Notes under the pieces: generated by a model
The model's database searches: none
What the model was told of the DNA's origin: nothing
Seen by the model: the letters and a program-made list of their open reading frames with translations, nothing else
Position numbers and translations under genes: made by a program
DNA from: Candidatus Saccharimonadota bacterium
Lineage (GTDB): Bacteria > Patescibacteriota > Saccharimonadia > Saccharimonadales > UBA4665
Reading direction: 5' to 3'
DNA: 64,000 nt
NCBI GenBank assembly: GCA_029288365.1
Contig: JARIHI010000004.1
Span: 81,322-145,321, forward strand
Part shown: positions 1-7,703 of the stretch, piece by piece
How positions within the stretch are numbered: the stretch's first letter is position 1
Layout of the letters: each line of letters starts with the position of its first letter

Positions 1-935
1 ACTGACATATAGGTGTCGGCGTTATCCATATACTTTGCCACTACACCTACTGTTACCTTGGTGTTATGCTGTTTTTTGGCAAGCGATACTAATGATTCCC
101 AGTCACCCATTTGAGCAACGTCAGCAGTAATACCCAGTTTCTTGCAAATAGCATCATCAATGCCGGCCTGCAATAATGTTAGCGGCACTTCGTAAATTGT
201 CTGAGCATTCGGCAGTAATGCTACCGCTGACTCGTCAACACCGCAAAAAAGGCTTAATTTTTTCTTAGCGCTTTCGGGAGCAGGCCGCTCACTACGCGCA
301 ACCAATATATCGGGAGTGATTCCTAGTCCACGCAGATCACGAACAGCACTTTGAGCCGGCTTAGTTTTAGTTTCGTGACTTACGCTAAGATACGGCAAGT
401 ACACCACATGGACATAGGCGCAATTTTCACGACCTACACGCAATCCAAACTCACGAATCGCTTCTACGAACGCCAGCGACTCATAATCCCCGACTGTACC
501 GCCAATTTCTACAATATGAACGTCGTAGCCTTTGCCAGCTTCCTGGACGGCATCTTGGATAGCATTGGTAACATGGGGAATAATTTGAATGGTATCACCT
601 TGGTGCATACCGTTTCGCTCATCTTCTATGACTTTAGTGAAGATGCGTCCGCTCATAATTGAGCTGGATTGGGTAAGTTCTTGGTCAAGAAATCGTTCGT
701 AGTGGCCAAGGTCCAAGTCAGTCTCAGCGCCATCTTTGGTAACAAAACATTCGCCGTGTTCGCGCGGGTTAAGTGTACCAGCATCTACATTAAGATATGG
801 GTCACATTTCTGAAGATTTACCTTGAAGCCCCGTGCCTTGAGCACCTTCCCGATTGAAGCGGCCGTGATACCCTTTCCCAGTCCGGAAAGCACTCCACCA
901 GTTACAAAGATGTACTTTGTCGCTTTTTCAGCCAC
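1..935 (-). CDS. pyrG: CTP synthase, N-terminal 311 residues (cut by window edge)
   Basis: Makes CTP from UTP, ATP and glutamine. The reading frame runs off the window start, so about 311 of the roughly 535 residues usual for the family are present: the whole synthetase domain (residues 1 to about 265) and the linker into the glutamine amidotransferase domain. Visible motifs are the P-loop-like GGVLSGLGKGITAAS near residue 14 and EIGGTVGDYES in the middle. The start is a GTG at 935-933, preceded by GGGGAG at a good distance. An upstream TATAAG may be its -10 box. Identification is secure; the C-terminal catalytic cysteine lies outside the window. Confidence 0.95.
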   Translation of the reverse strand, partial: MAEKATKYIFVTGGVLSGLGKGITAASIGKVLKARGFKVNLQKCDPYLNVDAGTLNPREHGECFVTKDGAETDLDLGHYERFLDQELTQSSSIMSGRIFTKVIEDERNGMHQGDTIQIIPHVTNAIQDAVQEAGKGYDVHIVEIGGTVGDYESLAFVEAIREFGLRVGRENCAYVHVVYLPYLSVSHETKTKPAQSAVRDLRGLGITPDILVARSERPAPESAKKKLSLFCGVDESAVALLPNAQTIYEVPLTLLQAGIDDAICKKLGITADVAQMGDWESLVSLAKKQHNTKVTVGVVAKYMDNADTYMS

Positions 936-996
936 TTTGTTTTCTCCCCAAATATGTACCTTATACTACCCTAGTCCTCACCTTGAGGCAAGGTAA

Positions 997-2253
997 TTAT
1001 GGGTTTTGCTTCTGCAAAAATTGCAATGCTGCATCTTTTTGCGGATCAACGCCCTTTTTATAGTCCTCTTCAGTCATTTTGACCTGTTGATCAGGATTAA
1101 TACCTTTTTTATCAATATTTTCACCATTAGGTCGATACCATCTGGCAACCGTTATTTTCAGTTCTGCGCCGTCTTTGAGATTAATGATTTCTTGTACGCT
1201 GCCCTTGCCATAACTCTTTGTACCAATAAGTGTAGCTGCTCCGTTATCTTTTAGCGCACCGGCCACAATCTCACTTGCACTAGCGCTTCCTTCGTCGATT
1301 AATACAGCCGTGGGCACATGCGCAAGCATAGCTTGGCCAAAAGCAGTGTATGTTTGCTCCACTTTGCCGTCTCGCTTCTCTTGCAATACTGTTTTACCTT
1401 CTGGCAGCCATACACTTGCTACATCCACTGCAGACGGCAGTAGCCCCCCAGGGTTACTGCGCATATCAAGTATGACCCCCTTTACCTGGTGCTGCTTGAA
1501 GTCTTTGGCAGCCTTGTTGACCAAACGGGAAGTATCTTCGCCGAATTGCGTGATTTGGATATAGCCGATGTTGCCCGCAATAATTTCGGACTTAACACTT
1601 GGCACCTTAATATCTTCACGAGTTATTTTGAATTCTTTTCGTTCGGTACCTCGTAAAATCTCAAGTGTTACTACCGTACCTTTCTTGCCACGAATACGGT
1701 TCACTGCCTCGTCAATTGACAAATCAGCAGTGCTTTTGCCATTGATACTTACTATCACGTCTTTTGCCCGAAGTCCGGCTTTGTCCGCAGGATATCCAGT
1801 GAGTGGCGACATAATGATCACATTATCTTTATCATCCTTACCAAGTTGGGCACCAATGCCGCTAAACGTACCCGAAAGCTGATCATTGAAATCTTTGGCT
1901 TCTTTGGCGTTGAAGTAATCAGTATACGGATCACCAGCAGCTTTTACTAAGCCTGCATTTAAGCCGTCTTGGAGTTCTGTAGTGCTCAGTTTACCGTCGT
2001 AATTTGCCCGTAATAAATCATATATTCGCTCTGTGTCTTCGTAGCTTAAATTATCCGGAAGATTTTTGTTTGCTGTAACGCTACCCCTAACGCTGATGGT
2101 ACCGTTGCCTATGTTGAGGCCTGTCCAAAACACGAGCAGTAAAATAATCACGTTAACGCCCGAGCGCAGGATTTTTTTGGACCATATTTTTGAATGTATG
2201 GTTTTAGTATTGTTTTGCGTACTTTTAGATTGTATGTGCTGTTTTTGAGCCAC
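997..2253 (-). CDS. S41 family C-terminal processing peptidase (CtpA/Prc-like)
   Basis: A 418-residue membrane-anchored serine protease. A Lys-rich cytoplasmic N-terminus is followed by one membrane segment (about 32-50), a PDZ domain (about 130-205, with the GIGAQL start and GLRAKDVIVSINGKS), and the S41 catalytic fold. The serine-lysine dyad is seen as GSASASE (322-328) and SYGKGSVQ (lysine 350). The start is GTG at 2253 behind a GGGGAG ribosome site. It lies downstream of ftsE, ftsX and a peptidoglycan hydrolase in the same orientation. Tail-specific proteases of this type often process cell-wall hydrolases, so the neighbour is a plausible substrate; that is inference. Confidence 0.9.
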   Translation of the reverse strand: MAQKQHIQSKSTQNNTKTIHSKIWSKKILRSGVNVIILLLVFWTGLNIGNGTISVRGSVTANKNLPDNLSYEDTERIYDLLRANYDGKLSTTELQDGLNAGLVKAAGDPYTDYFNAKEAKDFNDQLSGTFSGIGAQLGKDDKDNVIIMSPLTGYPADKAGLRAKDVIVSINGKSTADLSIDEAVNRIRGKKGTVVTLEILRGTERKEFKITREDIKVPSVKSEIIAGNIGYIQITQFGEDTSRLVNKAAKDFKQHQVKGVILDMRSNPGGLLPSAVDVASVWLPEGKTVLQEKRDGKVEQTYTAFGQAMLAHVPTAVLIDEGSASASEIVAGALKDNGAATLIGTKSYGKGSVQEIINLKDGAELKITVARWYRPNGENIDKKGINPDQQVKMTEEDYKKGVDPQKDAALQFLQKQNP

Positions 2254-2335
2254 AAAGCTCCCCTCTCACTTATTACAATCCTATATTATAGCCTGCTCAC
2301 GTATACGTTACCATAAGTAATATAGTCTACAGTTA

Positions 2336-3508
2336 TTAGCGCCAAACGCGCCACTGGTATGAGAATTGTCCAGTCAACTGCTGGTTGTATTGCGATACAT
2401 AGATTCGATTGCCATCAACAGCTTCCACGTACATAGCGTGTCCCCAGGTGCCAGCAGTACTAATAGCGATATCGCCTGGCTGTGGCGTTCTAAATACGTA
2501 ACTGGCTGGCGCCCGGCCTACCCAATCTTTGGCATTTCCATAATTTATTGGAATACTACGGCCCGATGCTCCAACCGCCCATGCCGCATATGATACGCAC
2601 TGTCTAGTACAATAACCCCATCCATCAGGGGAGTCCGGATAACTATCATAAAACGAACATGGTGCAAGCTGCATACTAAATCCAGCATTTTTGTAAGGGT
2701 AATTGCCTGGGTTAAACGCATGCACAGCTCCTGGGAAGCGAATAAAATACATACCGCCGTCCGGTACTATGCCGCTACTGTTAGCGGCACGTTGTGCAGC
2801 AATCTGTCGATTCAATTCTTCAATCTTCGCCTGATTATTTTTAGTACGATCATTAAATTCTGCTTGCTGCTGTTGATTCATCGACAATAAACGAGCTTGC
2901 TCTGCCCGGCTTGCATCTACCACTGACCGCTGGGATTGTAGTGAAGCCAGGAGTACTTCGATTTGTTTCTTCTTTGCATTTAGTTCGTTTTGAAGCTTGG
3001 CAATTTTGGCCATAGTTTCTTGAATTTTATGCTGTACAGCATTTCGGTATGTTTCTTTATCAACGAATTCACTAAGATCTTTACTGGTAGCAAGCATCTC
3101 TATGGTGGTCATATCACCATTTACGTACATGGCCTTGATATTTTCGCCTAAAACTTTACGTTGCCTGTCGAGTTCTGCTTGTTGCTGTTGAATCTGCTGT
3201 TCAAGCAAAGATTTTTGGGCTTCTTGTTGATTAATTTGGCCTTGAAGCTGGTCAATTTGAGCCTGTAATTGTGAGATAGCGTTTTGATAACTTGTCGCAG
3301 TGGCAACCAAGTTTTTTACAGCAGCTTTATTAGATCTATTTTCTTGCTGTAAAGCTTGTACCTGATCTTCGAGGCTTTGAGCTTGAACTATGCGGGTAAC
3401 ACTTATCGAGCTTACTAGGAATAAAAAAGCTACAACTACCAAAAGGATCCGGTAGCTGCCACGGGCAATAGAAGATGTATATCGGTGTAATGTATTTTTT
3501 TTGAGCAT
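2336..3508 (-). CDS. Secreted coiled-coil peptidoglycan hydrolase with CHAP domain (PcsB-like)
   Basis: A 390-residue exported protein. The N-terminus has a membrane or signal segment (about 19-42, ending near QAQS). A long coiled coil rich in Gln, Glu and Leu covers about 45-240, and a C-terminal CHAP amidase/endopeptidase domain about 255-390. The likely catalytic cysteine is C304 in YCTRQCVSYAAW and the histidine H357 in WGHAMYVEAV. This architecture matches PcsB/CwlO-type hydrolases that FtsEX switches on through the coiled coil during septation. ftsX and ftsE lie immediately upstream on the same strand, which supports that role. No clear Shine-Dalgarno is seen before the ATG. Confidence 0.88.
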   Translation of the reverse strand: MLKKNTLHRYTSSIARGSYRILLVVVAFLFLVSSISVTRIVQAQSLEDQVQALQQENRSNKAAVKNLVATATSYQNAISQLQAQIDQLQGQINQQEAQKSLLEQQIQQQQAELDRQRKVLGENIKAMYVNGDMTTIEMLATSKDLSEFVDKETYRNAVQHKIQETMAKIAKLQNELNAKKKQIEVLLASLQSQRSVVDASRAEQARLLSMNQQQQAEFNDRTKNNQAKIEELNRQIAAQRAANSSGIVPDGGMYFIRFPGAVHAFNPGNYPYKNAGFSMQLAPCSFYDSYPDSPDGWGYCTRQCVSYAAWAVGASGRSIPINYGNAKDWVGRAPASYVFRTPQPGDIAISTAGTWGHAMYVEAVDGNRIYVSQYNQQLTGQFSYQWRVWR

Positions 3509-3586
3509 AGTTTTTGTTTTAGATTATGCTTACTTAGCATTATACACCGCTTGTGCTTGATTGTAAACCCCTGTTAGGGCTTGTTT

Positions 3587-4534
3587 TTATTTTTTTGTTG
3601 TCTTGAACTTAAGGTAGCGACGAGTTGCCACAATTGAAGAAGTTGCTCCAATAACTACGCCAATACCGACCTGAATAAGTAGGAGTATCCAGAAATGATT
3701 ATTGAAATATCGTTCCGCATACCCGATATCCAAAAGACCTAAGCTACTTGCCTCTAAGGTGCTCGATGAAGCAATAAAGAGTGCTTTTATGAGTCCTATA
3801 GAAATAAGTCCTGACACTACACCATAAATAACAGCTTCCACGACAAATGGGCCACGGATATACCAAGTATTTGCGCCCAAGAGTCGCATGATAGATATCT
3901 CATCACGCCGATTAAATATGGCCATCTGGATGGTATTAAAGATAATAAGCACCGAAATAATCGCGAATAACGCGATGCCAGCAATACCAACACGCTGTAA
4001 TACATTGGCAGCATGGCTGATTTTATCAATCGCTTCTTTGCGATCTCCCGAATATGAAGGTTCTTCTGATTGTAATTTTTTATTTTCAGTCTTATTTAGA
4101 AACATTTGAATTTCTTTTACCCTATCGAGGTCTTTTGGCTTGACCCGGATAGTAGCCGGTAGTGGGTTGTCAGTTTGGTTAATTGCCTGCAGCAACTCTT
4201 GATTGCCTATGTTTTCTTGGCGATAAGCTTCAAGGGCTTCGTCTTTTGAAAGGTAACGTGTACTCGATACATTCGGCAAAGCCTCAAGGCGCTGAGTGAA
4301 ATCACGTTGCTGCTTTGTAGTTACTTCGTCTTTCAAGTAAACCGAGACGTCTATTTTGTCGGTAATCTGCTTAATAGTGCCCGAAAGCGTGGTGTTCACA
4401 ACGAGTGACAGTAAAATAATAGTCAATGTCACGACCATCACGGCCATGGCAGCAACTGCCAAAGAGGCATTCCGGAAGAAATTAATAACCCCGGTACGAA
4501 CAATCCGCAAAAATGTAATCCAATTCCTGTGCAT
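3587..4534 (-). CDS. ftsX: Cell division protein FtsX
   Basis: The membrane partner of FtsE, 315 residues. One N-terminal membrane segment (about 22-46) is followed by an extracellular domain (about 50-180) with the FtsX pattern of a VSVYLKDEVT stretch and a helical lobe. Three further membrane segments follow near 185-210, 232-258 and 282-305. The complex does not transport; it transmits ATP hydrolysis by FtsE to a periplasmic or external hydrolase. Its start lies 10 bases downstream of the ftsE stop, so the two are co-transcribed. The CHAP protein downstream is the natural client. Confidence 0.93.
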   Translation of the reverse strand: MHRNWITFLRIVRTGVINFFRNASLAVAAMAVMVVTLTIILLSLVVNTTLSGTIKQITDKIDVSVYLKDEVTTKQQRDFTQRLEALPNVSSTRYLSKDEALEAYRQENIGNQELLQAINQTDNPLPATIRVKPKDLDRVKEIQMFLNKTENKKLQSEEPSYSGDRKEAIDKISHAANVLQRVGIAGIALFAIISVLIIFNTIQMAIFNRRDEISIMRLLGANTWYIRGPFVVEAVIYGVVSGLISIGLIKALFIASSSTLEASSLGLLDIGYAERYFNNHFWILLLIQVGIGVVIGATSSIVATRRYLKFKTTKK

Positions 4535-4543
4535 AATGTAGTG

Positions 4544-5227
4544 TTACAGCTTATAGCTGGCGTGTGCCCTGTCGCTTGCAATTTTACCGTGTTGGATGGT
4601 TACCACCCGTCGCTTTAGTTTATTGACAATTTCTTGGTTATGAGTTGTCAGAAGTACTGTCGTGCCAAACCGGTTAATTTTTTCCAAGACTGCTATGACA
4701 TCCCAAGCATGCTTTGGATCGAGATTGCCGGTAGGCTCATCAGCGATCAAAATTTTCGGCTGGCGCACAATCGCACGAGCAATAGCTACACGCTGACGCT
4801 CACCACCAGATAATTCACGCGGCATGCTGTTTTCTTTGCCTTTTAAGTTTACGATGTCTAGTACTTTAGGTACGGTGTGTTTGATTTCGTGATTGCTCAT
4901 ACCAACAATCTCTAGTGCAAAGGCTACATTTTCAAACACAGTACGGTTTGGTAGTAGCTTAAAATCCTGGAATACCACACCGATTTTACGCCGCAGTAGC
5001 GGAATATTCTTGTCTTTAAGCTTGTCGTAATCAATGCCACCGATAATAATTTTGCCACTAGTTTGGCGCTCTTCACGGGTTAGAAGCTTAAGTAGCGTTG
5101 ACTTACCGGCACCGCTCTGCCCAACTACGATTACAAATTCTTTCGGTTCTACATGAAGACTAATTCGGTCTAGCGCCGGTGTGGGACTTTTGCCATAAAC
5201 TTTTGTTACCCGATCCAATAAAATCAT
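4544..5227 (-). CDS. ftsE: Cell division ATP-binding protein FtsE
   Basis: ABC-type ATPase of 227 residues driving FtsX. Walker A is GQSGAGKST (about 37-45), the Q-loop VVFQDFKLLPNRTV, the signature LSGGERQRVAIARAI, and Walker B ILIADEPTGNLD, with the switch histidine in TTHNQE. A TATAGT box (5236-5241, minus strand) ends only 8 bases before the ATG, so ftsEX may be expressed from a leaderless or nearly leaderless mRNA. It is the first gene of a probable ftsEX-hydrolase-CtpA group. Confidence 0.94.
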   Translation of the reverse strand: MILLDRVTKVYGKSPTPALDRISLHVEPKEFVIVVGQSGAGKSTLLKLLTREERQTSGKIIIGGIDYDKLKDKNIPLLRRKIGVVFQDFKLLPNRTVFENVAFALEIVGMSNHEIKHTVPKVLDIVNLKGKENSMPRELSGGERQRVAIARAIVRQPKILIADEPTGNLDPKHAWDVIAVLEKINRFGTTVLLTTHNQEIVNKLKRRVVTIQHGKIASDRAHASYKL

Positions 5228-5272
5228 TACTATCTACTATACCATAAGAGCAATAGTGACGTAAGGTCCGGC

Positions 5273-6358
5273 CTAACCCAAATTACTGTTCAGATAGGCT
5301 TCTATAAACGAGTCTATGTTACCGTTTAGCACGCTGTCGGGATCGGAGGTTTCGTATTTGGTACGAAGATCTTTAACCATCTTGTAAGGGTGCAATACGT
5401 AAGAACGAATTTGGTTACCCCATTCGGCAGATTGATTGGGGCCTTTCAACTGACTGATTTTATCCTGGTGCTGTTCAAGCTGTAATTGTGCTAATCGGGA
5501 CCGCAAAATAGTCAGAGCAGTTTCTTTGTTTTGTAATTGGCTACGCTCGTTTTGGATTGCCACAGTGATACCAGTAGGAGTATGGGTTATACGTACTGCT
5601 GAGTCAGTGGTGTTGACGCTTTGTCCACCATGTCCGCCAGCACGGTACACGTCTATTTTAAGGTCTTTTTCATCGATTTCTACTTCCGCAGCCCGTTCAA
5701 TTTTCGGTAATATCTCAACTTTGGCAAAGCTGGTTTGGCGCAAATTATCTGCATTGAATGGACTCAATCGTACCAAGCGATGTACACCATTTTCAGAGCG
5801 CAACTTACCAAAGAGCAGTTCGCCGGAAATTTCAAGCGTAGTGCTTTTTATGCCTGCTTCTTCGCCAGCCGATTCATCCACTACTTTTACAAGATAGCTA
5901 TGTTTTTCTGCCCACCGAATATACATGCGCTGAAGCATCTGGGCCCAATCTTGGGCATCGGTACCACCCGCCCCAGCATGAATTGACAAAATAACATCGT
6001 GATCATCATACGGCCCAGTAAATTTTAGAGCTTCTTTAAGTTGATTGAATGTAACTATTGCTTCGGTTGTTTGTTGACCGATATCTGTCTGCAAACTAGC
6101 GTCATTTGCCTCAGCCAATTCAAGTAAATCTTGGAGGTCTTTGCGGAGATTTACCCAAGGTTCAGTACGATTGGTCAGGCTGGCTTGTTTTTTACTGACA
6201 GTTTGAGCTGCATGGCTATCGTTCCAAAAATCCGGCTGCGCCATTTGGTTAGTAAGCGCCTGCTGTTCAGCTAAAAGTTTATCTATGCCCAGTTTTTGCC
6301 AGGCTTCGGCTACCTGCTTTTGTAAATCTTGCAGTTTACTTACAATCTCATTCATCAC
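5273..6358 (-). CDS. prfB: Peptide chain release factor 2
   Basis: Recognises UAA and UGA stop codons and triggers peptide release; 361 residues. The codon-recognition tripeptide SPF is at 199-201 and the methylated GGQ at 244-246. The open frame is continuous from the N-terminus, so the programmed +1 frameshift that controls RF2 in many bacteria is absent. Presence of RF2 agrees with UGA acting as stop in this genome. The start codon lies 3 bases from the stop of the upstream M16 peptidase, so translation is probably coupled. Confidence 0.96.
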   Translation of the reverse strand: MMNEIVSKLQDLQKQVAEAWQKLGIDKLLAEQQALTNQMAQPDFWNDSHAAQTVSKKQASLTNRTEPWVNLRKDLQDLLELAEANDASLQTDIGQQTTEAIVTFNQLKEALKFTGPYDDHDVILSIHAGAGGTDAQDWAQMLQRMYIRWAEKHSYLVKVVDESAGEEAGIKSTTLEISGELLFGKLRSENGVHRLVRLSPFNADNLRQTSFAKVEILPKIERAAEVEIDEKDLKIDVYRAGGHGGQSVNTTDSAVRITHTPTGITVAIQNERSQLQNKETALTILRSRLAQLQLEQHQDKISQLKGPNQSAEWGNQIRSYVLHPYKMVKDLRTKYETSDPDSVLNGNIDSFIEAYLNSNLG

Positions 6359-6361
6359 AAC

Positions 6362-7663
6362 CTACCGCTTTGTGCCGTGCGGCCACAGTACCGCCACTTG
6401 ATTTTGCATTTGGTCGGCAAACTCTTCGCTACACGAACCAAGTACACCCAAACCCCAGATATTTTCGGCAAACATATTGCGCATAATTTCTACAATAGCT
6501 TCTTTGGTAATGCGCTTAATCCGCTGTGGCACCTGGTAATAATCTTCTATGCCGTCATCAAAGAAATATCGTCCGCTGTAGCCGCTAGCAGTACCTCCCA
6601 CCGTCTGAGCGCTGCGCTGAAAACGACCCAAAGAATATTGTTGAGCGGCCACAATATCGGCCTGGTCAAGCTTGCCCTGAAAAACATCATTAAGTTCACG
6701 AGTCATGATTTCAAACAACTTGGAGACATTTTTAGGCATCACCTGTGCTCCGACCCACCAGTTACTATTCAGAAGTGCCTGACCAAAGCCCGAACTCATA
6801 CCATACACAAGTCCGTGTTCGCGCGCTGTCCCCAAAATCTTTGAATACAATGTTTCTACCATCAGTGTGTTGGCTAAGCTTAAAGCATCGACTTCAATAT
6901 CATTTAATTGTCTGCTCATAAAGGTATCGAGATAAAAATAGACATTTTTTACACTATCGTTATGGATATATAGTGGATGAGTCAGGTGCTTGGGCTTTTC
7001 CTTGGGCAGCACAAAGCGGCTACGACCTTTTGGCAATATAATATTTTCAAGCAGGTATTCTATTTGCTTTTGTCGACCTGGAGTAATATTTCCGGCAATA
7101 ATAAAACGCATATTAGTAGTGACATGTGTGCGTTTATAGTGTGCCTGGATATCAGTTAGTTTTACGTTGTCCATAATTTCAAGTCGCTCTTGGTCGGTCT
7201 TAGCGGCGTAGCCGTACCTCTCTCGTAATGCCAAACTAAGATGACGAAAATGATTATTTGAACGCGATGCTAACTCTTCGCGAACATTCCCAACTTCCGC
7301 TTCAAACTCATCTTGCAAAAAAAGTGGCTGCGTAATAGCGGCCAATGTCAGGTCCAGTATGCGCTCCCATTCGAAGTCAGCACACTCGGCTTCGTAGGTT
7401 ATATCATAGGCACTCGTAGAAGCATTGTTATAGGCTCCATTCTTTTCAAATTCTGCCTGAAAAACACGAGCCTTGGGGTAGCGCTTGTTTGCTCCTAAGA
7501 GTACATGCTCCATCAGGTGTGGTGCTTCCCAAATTTTGTGATCAACTAGATATTCCCCAGCACGAAAATTTATTTCAAAGGTCATAACAGATGCGTCTGG
7601 TATATGTACTAATAAACCTCTGGCGCCGTTCTTTAATTGTAATTCACTGACGGTATGTTTCAC
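6362..7663 (-). CDS. M16 family zinc metallopeptidase
   Basis: A 433-residue member of the pitrilysin/insulinase-like M16 family. The inverted zinc motif HLMEH is at residues 49-53, and the third zinc ligand is probably a glutamate in EVGNVREEL about 75 residues on. The C-terminal half carries the inactive M16 repeat. The start is GTG at 7663 with AGGAG upstream. Some M16 proteases work as pairs; no second copy is in the window. Substrate cannot be told from sequence. Confidence 0.88.
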   Translation of the reverse strand: MKHTVSELQLKNGARGLLVHIPDASVMTFEINFRAGEYLVDHKIWEAPHLMEHVLLGANKRYPKARVFQAEFEKNGAYNNASTSAYDITYEAECADFEWERILDLTLAAITQPLFLQDEFEAEVGNVREELASRSNNHFRHLSLALRERYGYAAKTDQERLEIMDNVKLTDIQAHYKRTHVTTNMRFIIAGNITPGRQKQIEYLLENIILPKGRSRFVLPKEKPKHLTHPLYIHNDSVKNVYFYLDTFMSRQLNDIEVDALSLANTLMVETLYSKILGTAREHGLVYGMSSGFGQALLNSNWWVGAQVMPKNVSKLFEIMTRELNDVFQGKLDQADIVAAQQYSLGRFQRSAQTVGGTASGYSGRYFFDDGIEDYYQVPQRIKRITKEAIVEIMRNMFAENIWGLGVLGSCSEEFADQMQNQVAVLWPHGTKR

Positions 7664-7703
7664 GGGATTATGTCACTCCTGAAGTGCATTATACGCTTTC
7701 GAT

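Noticed and set aside
3545..3600. Hairpin AACCCCTGTTAGGG followed by a T-rich run on the plus strand
   Set aside because: No plus-strand gene ends here. On the minus strand the T-tract is on the wrong side, so a terminator call is not supported.
7656..7664. TGTTTCACG resembling the left half of a parS site
   Set aside because: The right half does not match, it lies across the start of the M16 peptidase gene, and one half-site is expected by chance.
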